NCBI GenBank assembly: GCA_963971305.1
Contig: OZ020309.1
Coordinates: 2,535,001 to 2,599,000, forward strand
Length of the DNA stretch: 64,000 nt
Direction: 5' to 3'
Origin: Arcuatula senhousia
Taxonomy: Eukaryota; Mollusca; Bivalvia; Mytilida; Mytilidae
How positions within the stretch are numbered: position 1 is the stretch's first letter; each line of letters starts with the position of its first letter. The notes below the pieces were generated by a model. The model did no database searches and was not told the DNA's origin. It saw only the letters and a list, made by a program, of their open reading frames with translations. Shown piece after piece: positions 43,157 through 52,359 of the stretch. The translations under genes and the position numbers were made by a program.

Positions 43157-44779
43157 AAAGTTTTTCCAACCGTAGCAACTACTCCCATCCAAGTTGATAG
43201 GCTTGAAATTGAATTGGCTAGTCACCCAGACAAGAAATTTGTTCATTATCTTTGTAATGGTCTAAGATATGGGTTTGACACAATGGTGTCAGTAACTAAT
43301 TTACCTACAAAAGAATGCAAAAACAGTTTATCAGCAAGAACACAAGAAGATATAACTACAAATTTAATAGAGAAAGAGTTAGAGAAAGGATTTTTGTATG
43401 GTCCTTTTAAGAGCCCCCCTTTTCAATCGTACAGAGTGAGTCCTTTAGGAGTAGCAGAAGGGAAGTATTCTCTCAAAAAGCGATTAATATTAGATCTGTC
43501 ATCTCCCCACAATGATGACAAACACAGAAGCATAAATGATCTAATTGACAAAGACAATTGCTCTATGTCTTATGTTAAAATAGATCATGCAATTGATATA
43601 ATTTTGAGGTTAGGACGAGGATCCTTGTTGTGTAAATTTGATATTTCAGACGCTTTCAAAATCTGCCCGATTGCACCCCATCAATGGCCATTATTTTGTG
43701 TGAAATGGCGTGACTTGTACTATTATTTTGTTAGGTTAACCTTTGGTTGTCGCAGTAGTCCAAAAATTTTTGATCATGTCAGTCAAGCTATTTGCCATAT
43801 TGCTGAACATAATTACAATATAAATAATATATTACATTTACTAGACGATTTTTTGACAATTGATCCTCCTATAGGCGACGGACATAAAACAATGAGAATC
43901 ATGTTGAATATTTTTGACAAGCTTAATATACCTATAGCTATTCATAAGACCATAGGCCCTGTCCATTGTTTAGAATACCTAGGTATTGTATTAGATTCGC
44001 AAAATATGGAAGCTCGACTGCCAAGGGATAAAGTTGTACGTATTTGTAATTTTATCTCTTTTCTATGTAATAAAAAGAAATGTACGAAAAGGGAATTGCT
44101 TCAACTATTAGGACATTTTAATTTTGCCTCGAGAGTAATTCTCCCGGGCCGATCTTTTGTATCATATCTGATAAAATTATCCACAACCGTCAATGATTTG
44201 CATCATTATGTGTATCTAAACAAAGAATGCAGAGAAGATTTAAAATTTTGGTTGTGTTTTCTTCACAATTGGAATGGCGTCAATATGTTTTATGAAAAAG
44301 AATTTTCCGAAAGTTTTCATATGCAACTTTTCACTGATGCGTCTTCCACTAAAGGTTTTGGAGGTTACTTTCAAGGCCGTTGGTTCTATTCCGCTTGGCC
44401 GCAAGAATTAGAACTCCCGTCAGAAAAACAGTTCTCAATGGCATTTTTAGAATTGTATCCGATAGTGGTAGCTGCGGTTCTTTGGGGCTGTTTTTGGAAT
44501 AAAAAACGTATACTGTTCTGGTGTGATAACGAGGCAACCGTAGCCATAGTCAGAAAAGGACGATCGAAATGTCTACAGATAATGCAACTCATGCGAAAGT
44601 TGACTTGGTGTGCTTGTAAATATAACTTTTACTTCAGTTCTAGACATGTGCCGGGTTACCAGAACGAATTAAGTGATTCTTTATCTCGTTTTCAGATCGA
44701 TCGTTTTCGCCGACTGGCCCCAAATGCAGCACCACATCCTTGCCCATGCCCAAACAGCTCAGAAATAATGTGGAGTTGA
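43154..44779 (+). CDS. pol: Pol: reverse transcriptase-RNase H of the YR retrotransposon
   Basis: This frame is open from the Gag stop, with no early ATG. I number from the TTG codon at 43214. The conserved lead-in (DRLEIELASHPDKKFVHYLC) starts before that codon, which supports readthrough from Gag. RT motif A is FDISDAF (142-148), motif B is LTFGCRSSP (175-183), and motif C is LLDDF (209-213, with LDD in place of YxDD, as is common in YR elements). RNase H follows with FTDAS (D375), FLELYP (E413), WCDNEA (D438) and HVPGYQNELSDSLS (H478, D488). The C-terminal tail RFRRLAPNAA is typical of the group just before YR. The frame ends at TGA 44777-44779, overlapping YR. All catalytic residues are present. 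Confidence 0.92.
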   Translation, partial: LKVFPTVATTPIQVDRLEIELASHPDKKFVHYLCNGLRYGFDTMVSVTNLPTKECKNSLSARTQEDITTNLIEKELEKGFLYGPFKSPPFQSYRVSPLGVAEGKYSLKKRLILDLSSPHNDDKHRSINDLIDKDNCSMSYVKIDHAIDIILRLGRGSLLCKFDISDAFKICPIAPHQWPLFCVKWRDLYYYFVRLTFGCRSSPKIFDHVSQAICHIAEHNYNINNILHLLDDFLTIDPPIGDGHKTMRIMLNIFDKLNIPIAIHKTIGPVHCLEYLGIVLDSQNMEARLPRDKVVRICNFISFLCNKKKCTKRELLQLLGHFNFASRVILPGRSFVSYLIKLSTTVNDLHHYVYLNKECREDLKFWLCFLHNWNGVNMFYEKEFSESFHMQLFTDASSTKGFGGYFQGRWFYSAWPQELELPSEKQFSMAFLELYPIVVAAVLWGCFWNKKRILFWCDNEATVAIVRKGRSKCLQIMQLMRKLTWCACKYNFYFSSRHVPGYQNELSDSLSRFQIDRFRRLAPNAAPHPCPCPNSSEIMWS

Positions 44780-45759
44780 ATAGAACTGTGAATCAATTGT
44801 GGGATTTGGTACTAGCGGATAATACAAAAAACGCTTATGAAACTGGTTACAAACATTATCAAAGGTTCATGTTAATGCACAATATCAGCTTTAATAATTT
44901 ACCTCCAATTTCAGAAGATATTCTCATTTATTTTTCTGCTCATTGTTATAAGGTTTTGCAACTTCAATACTCTACTATTAAATTGTATTTGTGTGGCATA
45001 AGGTACAAATATATTCAAAGTGGTAGACGTGACCCATTACTGTCTGATAATAATTCATCTTTAGATAGATTAGCCTACATATTGAACGCAGTCAAAAAGC
45101 TGCAAACACCAAGCAAATATGTCAGACTACCTATTACCTACGATATCTTAGAGAAAATTATTTTTCGACTCCGACAAGGAGTGTTTTCATCTTTTATTGA
45201 TTTAATGTTAGAGACCGCTTGTACTGTAGGGTTCTTTGGATTTTTGAGGTGTGGAGAGTTCACAGTGGGTAAATCAAAATTTTTTGACTCTACTGCTAAT
45301 TTGTGTGTAGGGGATGTATTTGTTTATAATGACCATGTAATTTTAAAACTTAAACAGTCAAAAACAGATCCTTTCAGAAAAGGTGTGAACATTCAGTTAT
45401 ACAAAGTTCAAAAAGATATTTGTCCATTCAAATCTTTGGTTAAATATTGTGAGGTCAGGAGAAAGATAAGTTCTAGTTTCAATTCAGACCCTCTGTTTGT
45501 TTATGAAAATGGCAAAGCTCTAGAAAGACACTATTTCATTTCATGTATAAGACAAGTTTTACATATTTGTGGGTTTAATGCCGACCAGTATAATGGACAC
45601 AGTTTACGTATTGGGGCCGCTACAACTGCTGGCAAAGTTAAGATAGAAGATCACTTGATCAAAGTTTTGGGAAGGTGGTCTTCAGATAGTTACTGTAGAT
45701 ATGTCAGAGTTACCCCAAAATCAATTAAATCGGCACAAAACTTATTAGCGTCACTTTAA
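44746..45759 (+). CDS. Tyrosine recombinase (integrase) of the retrotransposon
   Basis: This frame is -1 relative to Pol. The first ATG is 44746, 34 nt upstream of the Pol stop. The upstream TTG at 44740 is a less likely start, and numbering here is from it. It has an N-terminal SAM-like core-binding region (LADNTKNAYETGYKHYQRF), then the catalytic domain: FLRCGEF (R170), LKQSKTD (candidate K205 or K208), HSLRIGAAT (H287, R290), LGRWSSDSYCRYVR (W313; Y321 the likely nucleophile, Y318 the alternative). The length and the HSLRIGAATTAG signature are those of Ngaro/DIRS recombinases. It should integrate the circular DNA copy by site-specific recombination, without a staggered cut. It is probably expressed by -1 frameshift at 44749-44755, or by reinitiation at 44746. 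Confidence 0.92.
   Translation: MPKQLRNNVELNRTVNQLWDLVLADNTKNAYETGYKHYQRFMLMHNISFNNLPPISEDILIYFSAHCYKVLQLQYSTIKLYLCGIRYKYIQSGRRDPLLSDNNSSLDRLAYILNAVKKLQTPSKYVRLPITYDILEKIIFRLRQGVFSSFIDLMLETACTVGFFGFLRCGEFTVGKSKFFDSTANLCVGDVFVYNDHVILKLKQSKTDPFRKGVNIQLYKVQKDICPFKSLVKYCEVRRKISSSFNSDPLFVYENGKALERHYFISCIRQVLHICGFNADQYNGHSLRIGAATTAGKVKIEDHLIKVLGRWSSDSYCRYVRVTPKSIKSAQNLLASL
44749..44755 (+). promoter_or_regulatory. Candidate -1 frameshift heptamer CCCAAAC
   Basis: In the Pol frame it reads C CCA AAC, the canonical X XXY YYZ form. A -1 slip moves to CCC AAA and enters the YR frame directly. It lies in the Pol/YR overlap, 22 nt before the Pol stop. I could not confirm a downstream pseudoknot by eye. 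Confidence 0.6.
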
Positions 45760-45986
45760 TATCACTGTATTGCATTTGTTTCAAAATTTATGTTTTTTCA
45801 TATTTTATTATTATTTTGTATTGGATATATTTGTTACTCTTTACGATTATGTTATATTCTGTACTATAATAACCCATAATACACAATTATTGTTTTTTTT
45901 TTAAATATTATTTTCTTATAACTCTTATTGAAGGTATACCCTATTGAAATCCTTGGGGACACTCAGATGTTACCATCTTTGTTTTG
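45760..45986 (+). other. Short spacer between YR and B1
   Basis: AT-rich, with a T-run near 45893-45902 and TATTTTATTATTATTTTG. No poly-A signal is assigned. Confidence 0.5.
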
Positions 45987-46851
45987 GACCTTTATGAAAT
46001 TTTTCACTTAATTTCATTCTTCCCCAAGCATTTCGGGGAAAGTTTTAGAAGTTTGCAACGTTCAAAATTTTCCAGCGCCAGTGATAGACCCCCTGCGAAA
46101 AGAATTACGCAGTTAAGGGCTATCCCCCCTAGACACACAGTGTCTTACTTTCCAGTGAAGAACCCTCGCTTCACTTTCCCTTCTGGCGTGTTTGTTGAGC
46201 AGGTAGTTTCATCGCTCTATACAAACTGCAAAAGAATAAGCAGGGAGGTCAGAGACTGCTTGCTCAGCAGGAAACCCAAAATTTGTTAAGGGGTTATATG
46301 AGCTCCTATAATCTCCTTAATTCTGCTGAGTGTTTCCCAAGGGCCAAACTATTTGTAACTGAGATTGATAATTAATTGGGTTTTAAAGTTAAAATAAATG
46401 TGTTTACTTTATACTTATACTTTACTTGCCTGCTTGTTAGAAAGTTTGCGGAAACTGTATAGTGGCTAACATTTACAGTCAATTTTCCCAATACTTGCCG
46501 GATACGTTCAACTTTATATTTGGTGAGGCACTAAATTGTTTAACGCACTTAAGGTGCTTCAAAGTTATTACTTTTTTATAGGAACTCACCAGATGTGATT
46601 TTGAAGGTGTTTCAAATCCTTGGATGAAACAATACTAAACTAGCACATGAAACATTTTATTTGATCAGTGGTGGACTCTTTGTATAAATTTTCAAAGATT
46701 AAATGAATGCAGCTGTTAGATGAAGGTTCTTGCCACTGATAACTTAAATGTCAGAAATATTTTTACAAACACGCACAAACAAAACAGAACTTCTACACGA
46801 TCAGTTGTAGGTTAGCAAACACTCAATACATGGCAAAATTGTTGGAATAAA
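45987..46851 (+). repeat. B1 split direct repeat
   Basis: 865 bp from GACCTTTATGAAATTTTTC to GTTGGAATAAA, identical by eye to B2 (47343-48207). It contains AAAATAAATGTGTTTACTTT, a possible polyadenylation region. The frames of 101 and 78 residues in B1 and B2 are the same sequence and are not conserved genes as far as I can tell. Confidence 0.9.
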
Positions 46852-47234
46852 TTATAGTTCATATTGATTATATGAACTTGTTTATGAATTACAATTTCTT
46901 TGCACTTTAACTGTTTTCTGATAAGCATTGAGTCAGTTACAGGTGCAGTTGTAACGCCAGAACAATAGAATGTCACTGTGGATGTGTTTATCATCACTTC
47001 AAGGGTGTATACATATTTTGAGATACAGATCGTCAAAACAATAATTTGTATTCCTAAATGTCAACTGTTACACACAACATCAGTTTTAATTCAATTGATA
47101 AAGTCAGTTATGTAAGCCCCTCCCTAATTGCAATGACTAAAAATTTATATTTGTTTTGCCACTTAATCAGTTTCTGCAAAACTTGGACAATTAGCAGCAT
47201 CAAAATATCACAGTTTAAGATGTATTTTTATTTA
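46852..47234 (+). repeat. A2 split direct repeat
   Basis: 383 bp, identical to A1. It abuts B1 without any intervening base, reproducing the junction expected of the circular intermediate. Confidence 0.9.
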
Positions 47235-47342
47235 CCTCCCACCATCCCCTCCAAACACCTTCAAAGAGTTATGAAATGGGAAACACTTCAGTCATTTTCA
47301 ATACTTTATTGATTGTATTAATTATAACATAGCATTTGTATC
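47235..47342 (+). other. 108-bp segment between A2 and B2
   Basis: Unique to the right end (CCTCCCACCATCCCCTCCAA ... AGCATTTGTATC). It is not present after A1 or before B1. Confidence 0.8.
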
Positions 47343-48207
47343 GACCTTTATGAAATTTTTCACTTAATTTCATTCTTCCCCAAGCATTTCGGGGAAAGTT
47401 TTAGAAGTTTGCAACGTTCAAAATTTTCCAGCGCCAGTGATAGACCCCCTGCGAAAAGAATTACGCAGTTAAGGGCTATCCCCCCTAGACACACAGTGTC
47501 TTACTTTCCAGTGAAGAACCCTCGCTTCACTTTCCCTTCTGGCGTGTTTGTTGAGCAGGTAGTTTCATCGCTCTATACAAACTGCAAAAGAATAAGCAGG
47601 GAGGTCAGAGACTGCTTGCTCAGCAGGAAACCCAAAATTTGTTAAGGGGTTATATGAGCTCCTATAATCTCCTTAATTCTGCTGAGTGTTTCCCAAGGGC
47701 CAAACTATTTGTAACTGAGATTGATAATTAATTGGGTTTTAAAGTTAAAATAAATGTGTTTACTTTATACTTATACTTTACTTGCCTGCTTGTTAGAAAG
47801 TTTGCGGAAACTGTATAGTGGCTAACATTTACAGTCAATTTTCCCAATACTTGCCGGATACGTTCAACTTTATATTTGGTGAGGCACTAAATTGTTTAAC
47901 GCACTTAAGGTGCTTCAAAGTTATTACTTTTTTATAGGAACTCACCAGATGTGATTTTGAAGGTGTTTCAAATCCTTGGATGAAACAATACTAAACTAGC
48001 ACATGAAACATTTTATTTGATCAGTGGTGGACTCTTTGTATAAATTTTCAAAGATTAAATGAATGCAGCTGTTAGATGAAGGTTCTTGCCACTGATAACT
48101 TAAATGTCAGAAATATTTTTACAAACACGCACAAACAAAACAGAACTTCTACACGATCAGTTGTAGGTTAGCAAACACTCAATACATGGCAAAATTGTTG
48201 GAATAAA
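47343..48207 (+). repeat. B2 split direct repeat (right end of the element)
   Basis: 865 bp, identical by eye to B1, ending GTTGGAATAAA. The next bases, AAGTTTTGATATTACATG, are flank. Confidence 0.9.
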
Positions 48208-48289
48208 AAGTTTTGATATTACATGTATAAAAGTTGACATGTTATTATGAAAGCGATAATTTTATGCATAGTGAAAACGATTAGGTAAT

Positions 48290-48480
48290 GACTGACTGTT
48301 GTCACCTAACTATCTTAATTGTGTCTCAAAACTTGGGTTTCTACCGGACTCTTAAACGTTTGGATGACAAAGGTTTGACTTCCATTAACCTTGTTCAAAC
48401 CACAATTTCTTTTAAAAATGCTGTATCAAGTTCGACTATTGGGATATTCAATTTCCTATAACGGCAATGCCTTGTTGTCA
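48290..48480 (+). mobile_element. Family-B RT element, diverged 3' tail
   Basis: ATTGTGTCTCAAAACTTGGG, TACCGGACTC, then a degraded CCATTAACCTTGTTCAAACC stretch, paralleling the family-B tail after the RT stop. Similar to the end of the relic at 33230. Confidence 0.45.
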
Positions 48481-48527
48481 ATATAGTTCCTCGGATTGAT
48501 CAGGATGTTGAAAAAGGCTATAAAGTA

Positions 48528-48739
48528 TACTGTGGTTTCATTATTATTCGTGGGGTATCAATTTTCATGGTTTTCGTGGATGGCCTTGATCTAAGAAATT
48601 TGATACGCCACGAAAAGGAAATTTATCATTGATCTGTATGCTGCATATTTCAGAACCACGAACTTAAGAATCCACGAACATATCAATTTTCATCAAACCA
48701 AGAAAACTGGTACCCGTGAAAATAAATGAATCCACTGTA
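48528..48739. mobile_element. Palindromic MITE (ATTTTCGTGG type), best copy
   Basis: 212 bp from TACTGTGGTTTCATTATTAT to ATAAATGAATCCACTGTA, ends inverted, flanked by TA on both sides. Interior CCACGAAAAGG and GTATCAATTTTCATGG words match the copies at 2124 and 3797. Confidence 0.7.
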
Positions 48740-48753
48740 TATATATATATATA

Positions 48754-49201
48754 TATGTTGTGTACAAGTTGTGTGTACAAAAAAAATTGTACAAATTATA
48801 ATTTGAATATTGACTTTGTACAAATTTGTAATTTGTACAAAAAGTGCCTGTACACATTATAATTTGTACAAAATAAGGCTAAATTTCACTTATAACTTGT
48901 ACAATATTTTAAATATAATAATTTTCAAATCAAATGATCAAAAATAAATTCAATTCTAATTACGAATCAATATGAAACACACTGATAACTCTATTTACAA
49001 TACCATACAATAATTTATATCCATATGATAAGTTGTACAAGTTATAAGTGAAATTTAGCCATATTTTGTACAAATTATAATTTGTACAGGCACTTTTTGT
49101 ACAAATTATGATTTGTACAAAGTCAAAATACAAATCATAATTTGTACAATTTTTTTGTACAAATAATAATTTGTACAAAATGATAACTTGTACACAACAT
49201 A
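48754..49201. mobile_element. Foldback element built of TTGTACAA palindromes
   Basis: The left arm 48754-48904 (TATGTTGTGTACAAGTT ...) is inverted at 49034-49201 (... AACTTGTACACAACATA), around a 129-bp AT-rich loop. Both arms are themselves strings of TTGTACAAATTATAATTTGT palindromes. It sits beside a (TA)n run that continues from the neighbouring MITE. The 72-residue minus-strand frame is repeat-derived. Confidence 0.75.
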
Positions 49202-49329
49202 CATGACATATATACGAATACCTTAATTAATGTTGATTTGATAAAAAACAGCCTTGCCTCTGTATTGACCTGCATTTTCAATCAACATCCTTTTTGTTTC
49301 TTTGAACCATTTAAAATGTATATTGCCAC

Positions 49330-49610
49330 TTGGATACAGTTAATAATTTTCTTTAACATGTTTCTACAATATTGAAAACCAATGAAAGTCTACAACTTCA
49401 ATACAAAATATTAAGAGGCAATATGCTTAATATTAAATGGTTAAAATAAAAGGTTAGAGTTATTTCACAGAACGTGCTAAAATGAAACAAAAGACCTTTA
49501 AAATAACTTTGATCTTTTGAAAATAGATTCACAAAAAGCTGAAGCAACTGGAGTGAACATGTAACTAGTGTATCAAAACATCAAAATCTAGCATTAATCA
49601 TTACTGTATT
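49330..49610 (+). repeat. Dispersed repeat R7, copy 2, followed by a family-A scrap
   Basis: It matches 38190-38520 (AAAAGCTGAAGCAACTGGAG, CAAAACATCAAAATCTAGCA). Immediately after, 49615-49665 reads the family-A terminus TTCGGATGCCCCATTGGTAC, plus strand. Confidence 0.5.
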
Positions 49611-49804
49611 AATTTCGGACTTTTGACATTCGGATGCCCCATTGGTACCTATGCTTCTTTCAAATAAAAAACAAAGACAGATATAAAAAAAAGTATAGAT
49701 GAGTTTTTTCAACTAAGACTCTCAAAGGCGAGTTTTAATCTAAAATGAAAAGCGAATCGAGCATTTTCTCCTACATTCGGTAGCTTTACACAAAACTATG
49801 TGCT

Positions 49805-50815
49805 TTACTTACCAAAACGCAACTGTGGAAGCATTTCTAGGTAAAAAGTCACAAATTTGTTCTTTTTCTTAGACTCATTGATGACAAAGTAAATCTTGGT
49901 ATAATCGACTACAAGAAATTTGTACCTGCGTTTTCCATTCTTTTTGAAAAAGCTGCGTTTAATCAGCTGTGCCAATCGCGATTTCAGTTGTTCATGTGGA
50001 ATAGAGGTGTAAAGTGTGGAGAAATCGAATGTTTTGATGCTGTTACAAGATGAAACTGATTTAGAGTTAAGAATCTCCATCAGTTCTTTCGAATTCTTCA
50101 GGATCCACATTTGATTGACACCATTTCTAGAATAACAACAATCGTAATATTTCTGGAGGCCGGATTTTATTGCCGTAAGTATTGAAGTCAACAGAACTGA
50201 AAGAAGCTTAGTTGTACATTTGGATGACCCTGCAATGAAGCGCTGTTTGTATGGATTTTTATGTAATTTAGGAATCCAATACAGGGATGGAATGTCATCA
50301 TTACTGCCACCAACAGAAAGGCCGAAGGAGGAAATGACAGATTTGTGATTGTCAATGATTTCCTCCTTAGACAGTGTTGTAGCCGTGTATCAGGTACTAT
50401 TGCTGGTACAACCAACCCCCATTTCAGCTGTCAAACAGTCAATATAGTGTTTCTTGCACACCAAAAATGATGTTATTTGGAGCTGTGTCTGCAGGTACAA
50501 CAACATATTTGTCATGTAAGGTGGAGAGTGTTTTGGCAACATCAGCGTTGCTGAAAATGGATGTTGCCTTAGTGCTCATTGAGCCTTTCAAAAAATTGAT
50601 TCTTTTCAAAACTAATGACCTCACAGCCTTTACCCATTCTGACAAAACGTCAAATTCTTTCTCCTGTTCTGTTTTGGCCCATTTTCTGGCATAGTCCTCA
50701 ACTGAATCCATAATTGTTTTGAAATTATAGCTCCAGTTGATTCGTCTTGGCTCACGATATTTAGGTCCTTTAGCCAAAACATCGCGAAGTAAGTCATTTT
50801 CACGATGCCCATACG
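49805..50815 (-). pseudogene. RT pseudogene, N-terminal and middle part
   Basis: On the minus strand from 50815: WLKDLNIVS frame remnants, KGPKYREPRRINWSYNF (near 50770), MDSVEDYARKWAKTE, EWVKAVRSLVLKRI, LHDKYVVVPADTAPNNIIFG, then after a frame change the degraded IP-LHKNPYK block near 50250, YSRNGVNQMWILKNSKELM (50150-50090) and IKTFDFSTLYTSIPHEQLK (motif A, near 50010). It stops at KNKFVTFYLEMLPQLRFGK (49805), before the catalytic YIDD motif, so the 3' half is missing. At least two frameshifts occur. This is unusual, because most copies here keep the 3' end; a deletion or rearrangement must have removed it. It is closely related to 29877-31912. Confidence 0.75.
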
Positions 50816-50869
50816 TTGGCTATAGCCACATTAGCTAATTTCAAATAGACTGCCCATGTTGCCTTCTTA

Positions 50870-50976
50870 AATCAATGTAAAAATAAAACTTTATTGGATT
50901 CTTGTTTTCATGGTTGACAAACACCCACGAAAACCACGAAAATTGTCTACCCCGCAAATAGGAATGAAACTACCGT
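50870..50976. mobile_element. Partial ATTTTCGTGG-type MITE
   Basis: ACCCACGAAAACCACGAAAA and the end GAATGAAACTACCGTA match the right half of the MITE at 48528. The left half is degraded. Confidence 0.5.
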
Positions 50977-51133
50977 ATTTTATCTGTAATATCTATAGAT
51001 GGTCATGGGGCATACAAACTTCTACAGTTTGATTCTTATCCTGGTCACAACCAGACAAAATAAGGTCTTATCACAATAAAAAAGGATAAAAATTATTTTG
51101 ATAAAAAAAAAGTTAAGATAATTTATTATGCTA

Positions 51134-51330
51134 GGTATCACCCCTAGTAAGGTGATTTCACGTAAAACTGGTTTGGTTTACTGAATTGACCATAAGCTAC
51201 GCAACTTGCAGGAGCTGCTTACCCTTCCGGATCACCTGAAATTATTTTCGTTCCAATTCACACTTGCGATGAAAATTGCTATTCTAGTAAGGCGAGTTCA
51301 CATAAAAATGTTTTGACAAATATTTGTGTC
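51134..51330. mobile_element. Degraded relatives of the 5025/9344 inverted ends, with a family-A scrap between
   Basis: ATCACCCCTAGTAAGGTGAT at 51136 and CTAGTAAGGCGAGTTCACAT at 51284 resemble the 73-bp terminal repeat. Between them GCAGGAGCTGCTTACCCTTC (51209-51245) is a family-A tail scrap. Both end-like pieces are in the same orientation, so this is not an intact element. Confidence 0.45.
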
Positions 51331-52340
51331 GCGAAAAACATAATTCAAACTAGTTGAACTATTTTCTCTTTACCGGAAAAAAAACATGTCCTACGTTAAT
51401 GCCTTACCAAAACCAAATTTGCGAAACCTTAATAGGTTTTGGTCATCTCTCGTAAGCTCCTCCAGGTGAAGCTTACCAGGTGTGGATATATTATTTTCTA
51501 AGCAGTACCCTCTGTTCTCCTATCCTTATTCAAAATAATTAGAAAAGTGAAAAGAAAATTTCAAAGCAGAATTATATGTTACCGAAAATAATTGAAAAGA
51601 GAATCCAAATCCATCGCAAAGTACACCGGCCTTGTACATTACAAGAAAAGAAAACGGTGAAAACAACAACTGTCAAACAAAAGTAACAGCCGAGTATTTC
51701 TTTATATCAAATTAATGAGAAGACGATATGCTTTTTCATGCTAATGTGCCCCACCAAATGGATTTTGCAATCAAAAATATATTTCCATGGACGCCATGCA
51801 TATTTACGGCAGGTCACATGCTATAATGACGTTGATCAATATAAAATAGATTTAATATGCATAAATGTAAGTATGTTATATTAACATATTATTAATAATT
51901 AATGGGGAAAAATAATTATATAGACCCTTCCGACGAGGACATGTTCGAGTATTTGCGCATCTGTAATTGTTTCATTTACAATAAACATACTAAAATAACA
52001 TACAAGTGTTGCCACTGAAAGAGTCCCCCCCACTTTTGGCACCACAACAAATTACGTTTAAGGTCTGCCTAGTAGAAATTAAGTTTTCGAGAAAAAAAAT
52101 AATTTAAGGTCAAGGCCAAACAAATGAAGGTCAAGGTCATATGGCACTGCCAGATTGACGTGAATCTGTGGAACTATTTTCGAAGAACGGTATCCCCACC
52201 CCTATGCATCTACGTGACCGTGTTGAACTATGATACTCCATCCCAAGCTGATGGAACCCTATTGTAAGGTTCTTCCTACCTTAGTCATAATTTGATATTT
52301 CAAATGTATTGTGCCGTTCGCTCGTCATATTCATTGAGTG
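51331..52340. other. No recognised gene; small R6 scrap
   Basis: 51600-51665 carries a weak R6 match (GAATCCAAATCCATCGCAAA, CATTACAAGAAAAGAAAACG). The rest shows nothing I can name. Confidence 0.35.
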
Positions 52341-52359
52341 TAAGCTTTTCATTATCATA

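Larger units (their letters stand above)
41139..48207 (+). mobile_element. Complete Ngaro/PAT-type tyrosine-recombinase retrotransposon
   Basis: 7069 bp with the split-direct-repeat layout of Ngaro/PAT elements: A1 (41139-41521), Gag, RT-RNase H, YR, then B1 (45987-46851), A2 (46852-47234), a 108-bp unique piece, and B2 (47343-48207). A1 equals A2 and B1 equals B2 by eye. There is no methyltransferase domain between RNase H and YR, which argues for Ngaro rather than DIRS1 or PAT. All three frames are intact, so the copy looks young and possibly active. The known mechanism of the group is reverse transcription to a circular DNA followed by YR-catalysed integration. The B1-A2 junction is exactly what joining B2 to A1 would create. 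It sits just downstream of a probable host exon, perhaps in an intron. Confidence 0.9.

Noticed and set aside
43214..43216. Start of Pol at a TTG codon
   Set aside because: No reason to think TTG initiates here, and conserved Pol residues lie upstream of it in the same open frame. Readthrough from Gag is the better explanation.
45984..46289. 101-residue frame in B1 (78 residues in B2)
   Set aside because: It lies in the non-coding split repeat; the first part is open only because of unique upstream sequence. It is repeated because the repeat is, not because of selection on a protein.
41139..48207. Interpretation as an LTR retrotransposon or an endogenous retrovirus
   Set aside because: There is a tyrosine recombinase instead of a DDE integrase, no protease or envelope frame, and split direct repeats instead of two terminal LTRs.
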